A DNA stretch of 40,213 nt from the IMG/VR virus record IMGVR_UViG_3300007352_000032, positions 1-40,213 of that record, one strand, 5' to 3'. The notes below the pieces were generated by a model that was not told the origin of the DNA, did not search any database, and was given only the letters and a program-made list of their open reading frames with translations. Shown here piece by piece: positions 25,582-33,379 of this stretch; positions within the stretch are counted from its first letter, which is position 1, and each line of letters begins with the position of its first letter. The position numbers and the translations under genes were made by a program. This DNA comes from a virus.

Positions 25582-25915
25582 TCCTGAATTCCTTGGTGAT
25601 CTCCAGATAGAGCTCGGTGAGAGCGTCCTTCTGATCCACGAAGACGGCTTCGAGGTCGAGAACGGCTTGCGCTCCCTTGGCTCTCTGGATCATGTCCCAA
25701 GCCTTCTCCTTGGAGTCTGCGAGAAAGAGCAGCCGGGTGTCAAGAGAGGCCAGCCTCTCGATTTCCTCTTTCAGGAAGGCCCACCCTCGGCTGACGTAGG
25801 TCTCGCCGATCTCGTGGAGGATGCCTCGAGCCTTCTCGATCTCCTTGAGGGCCTCATGCGGCTTGCCTTGGCTCTGCAAGGCCAAGACGTGTTCGACCCA
25901 GGGGTCTCTCTGCAT
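25502..25915 (-). CDS. Small helical protein between portal and scaffold, 137 aa
   Basis: The ATG at 25915 shares a base with the portal stop (TGATG). The protein is largely helical and charged (LKEIEKARGILHEIGETYVS; LTELYLEITKEFRNAE), with a polar serine-rich tail. There are no metal motifs. Genes at this place often encode a small head or portal-associated protein, and that is the most likely role. No family was recognised. It overlaps the scaffold start by 80 bp, so its last 27 codons are read in two frames. Confidence 0.7.
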   Translation of the reverse strand: MQRDPWVEHVLALQSQGKPHEALKEIEKARGILHEIGETYVSRGWAFLKEEIERLASLDTRLLFLADSKEKAWDMIQRAKGAQAVLDLEAVFVDQKDALTELYLEITKEFRNAEADPSSSPGRDVDSSSYLLTSEDR

Positions 25916-28089
25916 CAGATGGCCCGGAGCTGCTGTACGCCGCTACCGATCGGGAGCCCGGCGTTGGAGCCTCCCTGCATCGGAGAGGACTGCCCGGCAT
26001 AGCCGCCGGCGCCTATGGGCGGGGCGCCTCCGGCTGGGACGGCTCCGAACATGGAGGCTGGGTTCGCGAAGTTTGTGTTCCGGCCCATGAACTTCTGGCG
26101 CTTCTGGTCTTCGTGCTGCTGGATGTGGGCGGCGAGCTGCGAGCGGAGTTGAGGGATCGTGTAGAACTGCTCGGTGTGCATGGCGATGTGAGCCTCGTCG
26201 TCGTCTCCCGGCCTGACGGTGAGCGGCTCGCCCCGGAGGGCCCGGTAGAGCTCCTCGGCGGGGTCCTGGGTGAGGTAGGCGAGGTCCGAGTATTGATCGA
26301 CGTCGAGGAGGAGCCTCTCGCCACGGCGCACCTTGAAGGTGCGGAACATCTCGGAGACGACCTCTCGGACATCGATGGTCTGCCGGAGGACCGGGTCCAA
26401 GAGGATCTTGTCGAAGAGGAGGAGAAGACGCTGCTGGGCCTGGAAGTCGTTAGCAGTGTCGTCGTCGCCGAGGAGGGTGAAGTCGACGTGGGCATCGATG
26501 TCCCGCGACTGGACCATCCGCCAGGTGTGGCCTTCCTTCCCCTTGATGCGGATGACCTGGGGGATGTCGAGGAACTGCTTGTTGAGGGAGTGCTGCTGGG
26601 TGAGGGCCCTGCGCAGGAAGCCCTGGATCGACTGGAGGATGATCCCGAAGCGGATGTTGGCCTGGGCAGTGCCTTGGGTCACTCCGGTCGCCGTGTTGGA
26701 GCGGGAAGCCGCGGAGCCGCCCCGGATGAAGTCCGTGGTCCCGGTCACGTTCTGGATGCGGCTCTCGAGCCAGGCTCTTTGTCCGATGGCGCTCGGGACG
26801 ACGTCGTCCACCTCGAGCTGCTTGACCTGGGAGATGTCTTCGACCGGGATGGTCCCGAAGGCTCGGAACCGGATCGAGTTGAAGGGGACTCTGGCGCCTC
26901 GCCCCACGAGGAACATCTTTTGGATGGCGTAGGTGAGGTTGTCCTGGACCATGTTGTTCACGGCCTGGGACGCGATGGTGTGAGGCTCCATCGATTCGAG
27001 GGCGCCGATGCCGTAGAACTCGAGCTCGTCTTTGATGTAGCAGCATTCCACGAACGGCTTCCGTCCGTGGGAATAGGGGTTCTCGATATTGCGAAGGACG
27101 ACCTTCTCGTCGGCGATCGTGATGAGCCGATTGGGGATCCGTCGTCCTTCCTCGGTGTAATAGGAGCCGTAGTATTCCCAGACCTTGACCATGGGGGAAT
27201 ACTTGTCTTGGAAGTCGAAGGGGGACTGCCGGCCGGATCGCTTCAACATGTAGTCGCGCCCGTAGCCGCCGTAGGCTGATCCGGAGCGGTAGCGATCGGC
27301 CTGGGAGTAATCTCCCGTGTCCCTCATGTGCTGGAGCTGATCGGTGTTCTGGTAGACGCCTTGCTCGTCGAGCTCTTTGAGGATCGTCTCCGGGACCCAG
27401 TGCTCCGCGATGCACCAGTCCGCTTCTTCGATCGATCGGGCGTGGGGCTCGAGCCAGAAGTTGTAGATGGGGACGTGGACGTATCGGGGCCCATCGAAGG
27501 ACTGATACTTCCGGATCTTGCCGGTGACGTTTCCGGTGGGGATTCCGTTCTGGTCTCTGTCTTGGACCTCGACGTAGTCTTCGACGAAGTCCTCTTCCCA
27601 GATGATCTTGGTGATTCCTGTCCCGAACTTCACGACGGACCGGAAGAACCGGGTCAAGTAGTCCCGGATATCGATCTGGGAGTCCCACTGGTAATCGAGG
27701 AGCTGCTGGATGAGGTCGACCTTGAGGTCGGCTCCCGGGTTCTCCGGGTTGATCGAGAATGGCGGGTCGACGGAGAAAATGGCATTGATGATCCGGGGGA
27801 GGATCGTCTCGACGACGACGAAGGGCTCATCGGACGGCAAGTTGCTGCCATCACGGGTCCTTTTGACGACGAGACGGTACTGGGACTCCCAGCGCGCCCA
27901 TTTCTCCTCGTAGGGCCTGCGGTAGTCGTCGGCGACGTGCCATCGGTTCGTGACGATGCTGAGCGCTTTCTGATCGTTGAACCGGGCAGCGGGGACCGTG
28001 CGCTCGGTGTCGGAGATGCCTGGGCCGTGGATATCGAGGCCGCGCGCCTCCTCGATGGAGATCTGCTCGCCTGGGAGTAGCGTCTTCAT
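25915..28089 (-). CDS. Portal protein, 724 aa
   Basis: The start is ATG 28089; an extension to 28137 would run through the terminator hairpin. The large dodecameric portal pattern includes WHVADDYRRPYEEKWARWES near the N-terminus, DEPFVVVETILPRIINAIFS, IDIRDYLTRFFRSVVKFGTG and KPFVECCYIKDELEFYGIGA. It continues with ESMEPHTIASQAVNNMVQDN, which belongs to the stem helix region, and GTTDFIRGGSAASRSNTATG. The C-terminus ends in a glycine/proline-rich low-complexity tail (about 660-724). Portals drive DNA packaging and exit. The gene follows the small 76-residue gene in the transcript but is separated from it by a terminator. Confidence 0.85.
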   Translation of the reverse strand: MKTLLPGEQISIEEARGLDIHGPGISDTERTVPAARFNDQKALSIVTNRWHVADDYRRPYEEKWARWESQYRLVVKRTRDGSNLPSDEPFVVVETILPRIINAIFSVDPPFSINPENPGADLKVDLIQQLLDYQWDSQIDIRDYLTRFFRSVVKFGTGITKIIWEEDFVEDYVEVQDRDQNGIPTGNVTGKIRKYQSFDGPRYVHVPIYNFWLEPHARSIEEADWCIAEHWVPETILKELDEQGVYQNTDQLQHMRDTGDYSQADRYRSGSAYGGYGRDYMLKRSGRQSPFDFQDKYSPMVKVWEYYGSYYTEEGRRIPNRLITIADEKVVLRNIENPYSHGRKPFVECCYIKDELEFYGIGALESMEPHTIASQAVNNMVQDNLTYAIQKMFLVGRGARVPFNSIRFRAFGTIPVEDISQVKQLEVDDVVPSAIGQRAWLESRIQNVTGTTDFIRGGSAASRSNTATGVTQGTAQANIRFGIILQSIQGFLRRALTQQHSLNKQFLDIPQVIRIKGKEGHTWRMVQSRDIDAHVDFTLLGDDDTANDFQAQQRLLLLFDKILLDPVLRQTIDVREVVSEMFRTFKVRRGERLLLDVDQYSDLAYLTQDPAEELYRALRGEPLTVRPGDDDEAHIAMHTEQFYTIPQLRSQLAAHIQQHEDQKRQKFMGRNTNFANPASMFGAVPAGGAPPIGAGGYAGQSSPMQGGSNAGLPIGSGVQQLRAI

Positions 28090-28099
28090 GGTCCCGCCC

Positions 28100-28154
28100 A
28101 AAGTGAAAAGAGGCCCTCCGCCTCGCATCCGCACCATGTTTCGGCGGAGGGCCT
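28100..28154 (-). terminator. Terminator between the 76-aa gene and the portal gene
   Basis: AGGCCCTCCGCC (28111-28122) and GGCGGAGGGCCT (28143-28154) form a perfect 12-bp stem around a 20-base loop. On the minus strand the stem is followed by CTTTTCACTTT (28110-28100). It should attenuate transcription of the portal gene from upstream promoters. Confidence 0.8.
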
Positions 28155-28165
28155 GAGGAAGAGAA

Positions 28166-28396
28166 TCAGCAGCGGGTCTCGGCCTTGCCGCGATCCATGA
28201 AGCACGGAGCCTCGAGCATCTTGTAGCGATCGTCGGAGTAGGTGGCCGACTTGTGGGCGGCCCCAGACGGGCCCGAGGCCGGCGTCATCTCGTAGGGGCT
28301 GTTGTTGTTGTACATGTCACCGCCGGGCGCGGCGGAGCTGCCCATGTTGGCCTTGACCATGGTGTTGCCCGGCTCGTAATCCTTGCGACCGTTCAT
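28166..28396 (-). CDS. Small unknown protein, 76 aa
   Basis: ATG 28396 with GGAG about eight bases upstream. The protein is rich in methionine, asparagine, serine and tyrosine (MYNNNSPYEMTPASGPSGAA) and has two cysteines near the end, with no transmembrane segment. Its low-complexity composition, its separate leader of 142 bp with a palindrome and hairpin, and its own terminator all suggest a distinctly regulated, perhaps abundant, virion or early-late protein. No family was recognised. Confidence 0.65.
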   Translation of the reverse strand: MNGRKDYEPGNTMVKANMGSSAAPGGDMYNNNSPYEMTPASGPSGAAHKSATYSDDRYKMLEAPCFMDRGKAETRC

Positions 28397-28410
28397 TCAG
28401 GGTCTCCTTG

Positions 28411-28459
28411 TCAAGCGCTTGAAGGAAGGAACCCTCCTCACGACCTGTTTCGGACAGGT
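28411..28459. promoter_or_regulatory. Palindrome and small hairpin in the leader of the 76-aa gene
   Basis: TCAAGCGCTTGA (28411-28422) is a perfect 12-bp palindrome 15 bp upstream of the start codon. ACCTGTTTCGGACAGGT (28443-28459) forms a 6-bp stem with a five-base loop. They could be an operator and an RNA structure. No good -35/-10 pair was seen in the 142-bp leader. Confidence 0.4.
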
Positions 28460-28538
28460 GTCCCCTCAGATTCGAGGTGATCTTGGGCCCGCTTCAAAAG
28501 AAGTCGTCGAGCTGATTGCTCCTCAGACGACGTGAGGA

Positions 28539-29093
28539 TTAGGGTTTGGAAGTGAAGCTATCACTGGTCTGCCTCTCGGTCCAGCCTCCACGGAGGGCAT
28601 CTTCGACCCAGAGGGGATGTCCATCGAGCTGCCGGTAGTGGAAGGTCAGGAAGGTCAGCTTCTGGTGCTTGAGATAGTGGTCCCTCTGCTGGGCCTTCAT
28701 CGTGACCACGTCGAGGAGAGGGGTTGGGCTCTCTTGGCTCCACCCGCCGAGGCGGAGCTCGTCCTTGGCGCCGACCCACTTGATCCTCTTCATGGACTGG
28801 ACGATCTCGTGCCGATCGCGCTCCATCCAGATGAAGAGGACCTCGTCGTCCCCTGGGAATCCCCCAAGCTGGTAGGACATTCCTGGGGCGTGGAGGACTT
28901 GTTTCTTCCCGCGGAGGCGTTTCCGGTAGAGGTCTCGGTCACGGATTCCGATCTCGGTCTCTGGGACGTGCTCGAAGCCCGTCGAGTGGGCGATCATCTT
29001 CGAGGCGATGTTGGTGCCGCATCGCTGGCACCCAGAGACGACGATGTTCGCGAAGTTGGGGCCAAGCAGGGCGAAGAGGCTGTGGATGTTCAT
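28539..29093 (-). CDS. Sulfotransferase-like P-loop protein, 184 aa
   Basis: ATG 29093 overlaps the terminase stop as ATGA. Residues 17-31 (IVVSGCQRCGTNIAS) look like the 5'-phosphosulfate-binding loop of sulfotransferases, with the R/G/T residues in place of the usual S/GT. The later FIWMERDRHEIVQSMKRIKW resembles the 3'-phosphate-binding R...S motif. FHYRQLDGHPLWVEDAL near the C-terminus recalls the HPLWV end of small phage sulfotransferase-like proteins. Sulfotransferases move sulfate from PAPS to a sugar or protein. Here the acceptor is unknown, but glycosyltransferase genes occur in the same operon. It could also be another P-loop kinase-like enzyme. Confidence 0.6.
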   Translation of the reverse strand: MNIHSLFALLGPNFANIVVSGCQRCGTNIASKMIAHSTGFEHVPETEIGIRDRDLYRKRLRGKKQVLHAPGMSYQLGGFPGDDEVLFIWMERDRHEIVQSMKRIKWVGAKDELRLGGWSQESPTPLLDVVTMKAQQRDHYLKHQKLTFLTFHYRQLDGHPLWVEDALRGGWTERQTSDSFTSKP

Positions 29094-30826
29094 GCGTACC
29101 CGGCGTAGTAGGGAGAGTCGCCACCTGAGCTCTCGATGGGGCTGTCCTCTTTGGGCTCGAAGCCCCAGAGCTGGAACTCCTCGTGCTGGGCGAGCTCGAG
29201 GGAGGAAGGCTCGAGGAGGAGAGGGATCCCGAGCTTCCGGTCTTCGGCGAAGGCGTCCGCGAGAGCGTCGGGGACGTCGTTCTTCTGCTTCTTCCCGGGA
29301 CGGTAGAACAGGAACTCGTGGATGAAGTCCTGGTGGAAGTCCGGGTGCAGCTTGAAGATGTCCGAGTCGAAGACGAGGTTGCCGTCCCTCATGTGAGGCT
29401 GGAGCCTCCTCACCCGTGAGTCCTTGGTCTCGAGGGATCGGCCTTCGATCTTGATGAGGGAGAAGTCGAGCCCTTGGCGGTGCATTCTCTGCTCGATCAA
29501 GGTCTTGTAGACCTCGTTGTGGGTCGCTTCTTCCAGGGTGATTCCGACGGGGCGGTACTTCCGGGCGAGGTCGAAGAGGTTGTCGAGGAAGACCTCGGGG
29601 GTCCAGAGCCCGGCGGCGTAGTCTCGGACGACGCGGCGCTTGGAGGGCTCTACGTCGATGACGATGATGACGGAGCGGCAGCCTTCGTCCTTGTCCGAGA
29701 CGGCGGTGTCGGTGACCAGGTAGCGGCGTGTGACGGTGGAGATGAGCTCGTGCCGCAGGAAGCGGAAGTGCTCCTTGGTGAAGATCTGCCGGGAGGCCGG
29801 GAGGCACTCGTTGAGGTACTGGGAGGTGAAGGAAACGACGTCCATCGAGTGGTAATGCTCGACGAGCACCGATCGTGGCAGGGTCTTGGGGAAGAGATAC
29901 CTCGAGTCGTCTTCGGGGAAGAAGATGTTCCCCTCGGCATCGGCGCGGAGGGTCCCGGAGACGGACGACTCGATGAGGATCTCGTAGGACTTGTGCTTCT
30001 GGTTCTTCCGGATGATGTCTCCGTAGAGGTCCTCCTCGTTGTAGCGGGTGCCGTAGACGATCATGACGCCTCCGGCCTCGAGGAGAGGGGAGAGCATTCG
30101 GAAGACCTCTTTGCACTTCTCGATCTGCTCAGCGGTCCCGGAGTTCTTCAGGGTGACGAGGTCGTCGGCGATGATGAGATCGTAGTGACCGCCGGTGACC
30201 TGGACGTCGATGCCGGCGCTCTTGCAGGTGGGCTCCTTGATGGACTTGGCGGAGCGCACCGAGAGGGTGTAGCTCTCGTCATTCCAGGGGTTCCCGGCGA
30301 AAGAGCCGTAGAGCTCCACGAATAGCTCGGACTCCATCACCTCCCGTTGGGTCTTCATGGCCTCTTTGGCGAGGCTCCGAGACTCGGAGATGATGAGGAC
30401 CCTGAGGTTCCGTCCTCGGACGGGTCGTCCCTTCCGGTTCAGGATGCCGGGGATCTGAGGAAGGGTGTAGAGCCAGACGGGGAGGGCCTGGGCTCCGAGA
30501 AGGGTCTTCCTCGTCCCTCGTGGGCGCTCGACGTGGATCTTGCGTGGGGCTGAGGGGTCGAGGAAGGGTCTGAGGAGGAGGTCTACGTACTTCCGGTCCT
30601 CTTTCTCGACGACGATGCCATCGAGCCCGAAGACGTCCTCGCAGAAGGCGAAGAAGTCCTCTTGGTACCGCTCCAGGAGGGAGTCCTTCGCTTCCTGGAC
30701 CTCGAGGTCATAGTAGCGCTTGACGAGATCGGGAGGGGCCTTCTCGAGCTCTTCAAGGGTGAGGATCGGCTGGTCGGGATTGGGCTTTTGCGCTCGCTTC
30801 GAAAGCTTCAGCAAAAGGTCGGACAT
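29090..30826 (-). CDS. Large terminase subunit (packaging ATPase/nuclease), 578 aa
   Basis: The ATPase part has an atypical Walker A, RPRGTRKT (residues 101-108), a Walker B of YDLIIADD (215-222) and a coupling motif VYGTRYNEEDLYG (257-269). The nuclease part has VTDTAVSDKDEG around Asp373, EEATHNEVYK around Glu432-433, and NDVPDALADAF with Asp517 and Asp520, consistent with an RNase H-like fold. The enzyme pumps DNA into the head and cuts it. The gene precedes the portal, as is usual. It has no canonical GK[ST] P-loop, and the R-x-x-G-x-x-K-T form is seen in many terminases. Confidence 0.85.
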   Translation of the reverse strand: MSDLLLKLSKRAQKPNPDQPILTLEELEKAPPDLVKRYYDLEVQEAKDSLLERYQEDFFAFCEDVFGLDGIVVEKEDRKYVDLLLRPFLDPSAPRKIHVERPRGTRKTLLGAQALPVWLYTLPQIPGILNRKGRPVRGRNLRVLIISESRSLAKEAMKTQREVMESELFVELYGSFAGNPWNDESYTLSVRSAKSIKEPTCKSAGIDVQVTGGHYDLIIADDLVTLKNSGTAEQIEKCKEVFRMLSPLLEAGGVMIVYGTRYNEEDLYGDIIRKNQKHKSYEILIESSVSGTLRADAEGNIFFPEDDSRYLFPKTLPRSVLVEHYHSMDVVSFTSQYLNECLPASRQIFTKEHFRFLRHELISTVTRRYLVTDTAVSDKDEGCRSVIIVIDVEPSKRRVVRDYAAGLWTPEVFLDNLFDLARKYRPVGITLEEATHNEVYKTLIEQRMHRQGLDFSLIKIEGRSLETKDSRVRRLQPHMRDGNLVFDSDIFKLHPDFHQDFIHEFLFYRPGKKQKNDVPDALADAFAEDRKLGIPLLLEPSSLELAQHEEFQLWGFEPKEDSPIESSGGDSPYYAGYA

Positions 30827-30980
30827 GCTCTCGGTTCCCAGCCGACATTCTGGAGACGGTGATCTTGGCGTGCTCTGGATTCTGGACTCTTTCGAGGAGG
30901 ACGTCGAGGCTCCTCAGGAAGTGAGCCGTCTCGATGTCCGTCTCGAAGGAGATGGAGAAGGTCACGCTGAGGACGTTCAC
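30753..30980 (-). CDS. Small unknown protein, 75 aa, GTG start
   Basis: The frame is open further upstream but only as arginine-rich nonsense over the preceding gene. The GTG at 30980, in GTGA overlap with that gene's stop, gives a plausible 75-residue protein beginning VNVLSVTFSISFETDIETAH, with alternating beta strand and helix. It overlaps the terminase start by 74 bp. No family was recognised. A small co-translated partner of the terminase is possible. Confidence 0.55.
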   Translation of the reverse strand: MNVLSVTFSISFETDIETAHFLRSLDVLLERVQNPEHAKITVSRMSAGNREHVRPFAEAFEASAKAQSRPADPHP

Positions 30981-31396
30981 CCTTCCTGGGTCCTCGAGTT
31001 TCGGATCGCCTCGATGACGGCCTCTTTGGTGGAGAGGTCCTTCTGGGACTGGTGGATCTCGACGACCTGTTTCTCGGCCGCGACACCCAAGAGTTGTTCG
31101 AGAGCCTTCAGAGCGCGATCGAGTTGGGCCTGGTTCGTGATGCCCTGGAGGGCTTCGAGGCGCATGAGGATCGTGTCTCTCAGGTGGAGCTCTTGCTCTT
31201 GATTGAGCTTCTCGGCTCTCGCCTTGATGGATTCGATCTGGGGCTGGATCCTCTTGAGGATGTTTCGGATCCTCGGGAGCCTCCGATTGCCCCATTTCGG
31301 GGCGGAAGCCATCTGGTCGGTATTCTGGTGGAATTCGACGTCAGGGCCGATCTCTTCGACGCGACGCCGGATCTTCTCTCTGGTCTCGAAGTCCAT
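30977..31396 (-). CDS. Candidate small terminase subunit, 139 aa
   Basis: A highly helical, charged protein with two long predicted helices (RRLPRIRNILKRIQPQIESI; ALQGITNQAQLDRALKALEQ). Its place just upstream of the large terminase and its length fit a small terminase subunit, which forms a ring that recognises packaging sites. I do not see the N-terminal helix-turn-helix that many small terminases have; the first 45 residues are basic and could instead bind DNA. The call is therefore mainly positional. It overlaps the upstream gene by 56 bp. Confidence 0.5.
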   Translation of the reverse strand: MDFETREKIRRRVEEIGPDVEFHQNTDQMASAPKWGNRRLPRIRNILKRIQPQIESIKARAEKLNQEQELHLRDTILMRLEALQGITNQAQLDRALKALEQLLGVAAEKQVVEIHQSQKDLSTKEAVIEAIRNSRTQEG

Positions 31397-31694
31397 GTGA
31401 GCCTCTCAGGATCTCGCCGATGTGTTCCGACCCGGACCGGAAGCCTCTGGGTAGCATCGATTCCAGGTACCTCTCGTCGTCGTCTTGAAAATGCACTGAG
31501 GAAGGGTCCCTCTTCAAGAGCCGGCAGAGTGTGATGAAGTAGGAGGCGGGTCTCCGGCCGACCCGGAACGACCTGGCCCTTGCCAGGCGGAAGAGGTGAT
31601 CGTGCCATTCGCACCTATGGAGACGGGTCAGTCGGTAGCCGTGCCGGATGGCCTCGTCGTCACTCTCCAGGTCCTGGATTCGGATCCACCCCAA
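31341..31694 (-). CDS. Unknown basic protein, 117 aa, TTG start
   Basis: Two TTG codons lie near the start. The second (31694) has GGGAGG about eight bases upstream and is preferred over the one at 31700, which is only two bases from that site. The protein is arginine- and histidine-rich with a WIRIQDLESDDEAIRHGYRL start and a helical middle. Single cysteines are scattered but do not form a CxxC site. Function is unknown. It sits between a methyltransferase-like gene and the candidate small terminase. Confidence 0.6.
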   Translation of the reverse strand: MGWIRIQDLESDDEAIRHGYRLTRLHRCEWHDHLFRLARARSFRVGRRPASYFITLCRLLKRDPSSVHFQDDDERYLESMLPRGFRSGSEHIGEILRGSHGLRDQREDPASRRRDRP

Positions 31695-32271
31695 GGCCAA
31701 GTCCTCCCCTCGAGACCTGCTCGTCCGTGATTTCGATGATCCGGTGCGGCTCGCCGTTTTCTGGACCGTTCACCCAGCAAGCGAGCCCATTGCACAATCT
31801 GTATACATACTTAGTCCCTGGGAGCTCGTCAACGGCCTCCACGAGCTTTGGGAATCTCTCGTGGTAGTCGTGGAAGAGGAAGAGGCCTCCTTTCCGGAGG
31901 TGGGGCATCCAAACCGCGATGTCACCTTGGACAGTTTCGTTGTGCTTGGCGTCGTGGTGGATGATGTCGGCTTCGAAGGGATAGAGGGAATCCAGGGCGA
32001 CGTGGCGCAGATCTTTGACGAAGAGCTCTACGTTGTCGAACTCCAGTTGGAACTCTTTGACGAGGCGGAGGCGCTCTCTCCTCTGCTCGTAGCTGTCGAC
32101 ACCGATGACGAGGGCGGACGGCCAGAGGGAGGCGAAGGAGAAGAGGGAGAATCCCTGGTCGACGCCGAGGTCGACGATGGTCGAGGGCTCGTCCTCGAGG
32201 AATCGATCCGCCAGGTACTTCACGACGGGGGTGAGGCCTTTCCAGGCCGAGGGAACTTCACGCCAGGTCAT
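31660..32271 (-). CDS. SAM-dependent methyltransferase-like protein, 203 aa
   Basis: The ATG at 32271 overlaps the upstream stop as ATGA; a longer extension is nonsense. STIVDLGVDQGFSLFSFASL is motif I of class I methyltransferases (DxGxxxG), followed by VIGVDSYEQRRERLRLVKEF, the acidic end of the second strand, and later FEADIIHHDAKHNETVQGDI and KGGLFLFHDYHERFPK. The pattern fits the Methyltransf_24-type group that modifies sugars or small molecules. The C-terminal 15 residues are glycine/proline-rich. It forms a pair with the next methyltransferase gene upstream. The acceptor is unknown. Confidence 0.7.
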   Translation of the reverse strand: MTWREVPSAWKGLTPVVKYLADRFLEDEPSTIVDLGVDQGFSLFSFASLWPSALVIGVDSYEQRRERLRLVKEFQLEFDNVELFVKDLRHVALDSLYPFEADIIHHDAKHNETVQGDIAVWMPHLRKGGLFLFHDYHERFPKLVEAVDELPGTKYVYRLCNGLACWVNGPENGEPHRIIEITDEQVSRGGLGLGVDPNPGPGE

Positions 32272-32837
32272 GTGGTCCTCTCCATCGGTTCGAAGCAAAA
32301 GAACGTGGCCCGCCTCTCGATGGGCTCTTGAGCGTTGAGAGACCATCCGGCTTTCTCGAACTGACCCTTCCACCAAGGCCAGGGCTGGACGGTGAGATGA
32401 TAGCGCTCTGCATCACCAGCCCATCCATGGTCTTGAAGGTGAGAAACGGTCCCGATGAAGAACTGGCATCCTGTTTTTAGAGCCCCTTCGAGCCACTGGT
32501 GGATGAGTGGCGTCTCGACATGCTCCAAGACGTCCCATGCGGTCAATACGTCGCAGCGGAGGTGAGAGGGCCCTGATACGGATGGGAGGACCTCGAATAG
32601 GTCTCCGAGGTCTCCGAAGTCGTCGAGGTCGGCTCCTTTTGCGTCGAAGCCCGAAGCGATGAGGAGACGGACGAATTGTCCTCCCCCACAGCCGACATCG
32701 AGGATACGGAGTGGTTTTGGAAGATGTGGTTCATGAAGGCAGAGCTGCTCGAAGAACCGATCGAGGTTCAGAATCCCGTGGTTCCCCGTCGTCCAATAAG
32801 AGGACGGGAGCGCCCTGTACCGCTCGAGCTCACCCAT
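32268..32837 (-). CDS. Class I SAM-dependent methyltransferase, 189 aa
   Basis: RILDVGCGGGQFVRLLIASG is a textbook motif I, with AKGADLDDF as the acidic second-strand end. DVLTAWDVLEHVETPLIHQW is the DVLEHV motif of Methyltransf_23-type enzymes, and FFIGTVSHLQDHGWAGDAER continues the fold. Short length (189 residues) and the context suggest a small-molecule or sugar methyltransferase rather than a DNA methylase; no NPPY or DPPY motif is present. It lies six bases after the stop of the zinc-containing protein gene. Confidence 0.8.
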   Translation of the reverse strand: MGELERYRALPSSYWTTGNHGILNLDRFFEQLCLHEPHLPKPLRILDVGCGGGQFVRLLIASGFDAKGADLDDFGDLGDLFEVLPSVSGPSHLRCDVLTAWDVLEHVETPLIHQWLEGALKTGCQFFIGTVSHLQDHGWAGDAERYHLTVQPWPWWKGQFEKAGWSLNAQEPIERRATFFCFEPMERTT

Positions 32838-32843
32838 CGCAGG

Positions 32844-33128
32844 TCACTTGACCTCTTTCAGAAAGTGTTTCCAATGCGCCTCGACGTCAGAGACGCAAGG
32901 AGGGCAAAGGGCTGAATAGCAAACCGGGGGAGAGTGGTCTTGATGGACGCCGTGACGGACCGGGATTCTGAACCTCGAACGGTTCAACATCTCTATCTCT
33001 GTCCGAATAGGGTTAGCGAGGACGAACTGACCCCATCCTTCAGGCGAGATATTCTCGTCGTCTGGGAGCCATGTTGATCTGACCCCGCAGCGCTCGCAGA
33101 CGAAACGGATCTGCTTCTCGACGCCCAT
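32844..33128 (-). CDS. Zinc-binding small protein, 94 aa
   Basis: Cysteines at 11 and 14 (CERC) and at 75 and 78 (CPPC), with another at 70, form a likely split zinc ribbon of two CxxC knuckles about 60 residues apart. Between them are basic residues and several histidines, with VRHGVHQDHSPP just ahead of the second knuckle. The start is the ATG at 33128, with GAGGAAAGAG ahead of it. The preceding gene runs 136 bp into this one in another frame. Function is unknown. It lies beside methyltransferase genes, as do many small zinc proteins in phage genomes. Confidence 0.7.
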   Translation of the reverse strand: MGVEKQIRFVCERCGVRSTWLPDDENISPEGWGQFVLANPIRTEIEMLNRSRFRIPVRHGVHQDHSPPVCYSALCPPCVSDVEAHWKHFLKEVK

Positions 33129-33379
33129 TTGATCTCTTTCCTCAGCTCAAGTCGGAAGAACCTGTCGAGTGGGCTCAAGACGATGTCGTAGTCGATCGAT
33201 ACTCCACAATCTTGGCACGAGACGCGGAACGTCCCGACCTTTCCCGATGCGTCCATGCCAAGGTTTCTGAACTCCATACAATGGATGTTTTTGCTCGAGC
33301 AGCTCGGGCATGGCTGGAGCTCATAGGCTGGATGGAGCTTTCCTCTCGTCCCTTTCGCCTTGTTGAGAAGATCACCCAT
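32993..33379 (-). CDS. Zinc-ribbon protein, 128 aa, with long 3' overlap
   Basis: ATG 33379 shares a base with the previous stop (TGATG). Residues 24-58 hold CPSC (24-27), Cys34 and CQDC (55-58), a treble-clef or ribbon zinc site like those in phage zinc-finger and restriction-related proteins. After KEIKW at about residue 85 the sequence becomes serine/arginine-rich and is read across the first 136 bp of the next gene in another frame, so the tail may be spurious. The true stop may have been lost, or the overlap may be real. The function is not recognised. Confidence 0.65.
   Translation of the reverse strand: MGDLLNKAKGTRGKLHPAYELQPCPSCSSKNIHCMEFRNLGMDASGKVGTFRVSCQDCGVSIDYDIVLSPLDRFFRLELRKEIKWASRSRSVSSASAAGSDQHGSQTTRISRLKDGVSSSSLTLFGQR

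Noticed and set aside
29090-30116. Frames on the other strands and frame of the terminase region
   Set aside because: Long because of GC-rich codon bias, arginine/proline-rich, and without domains.
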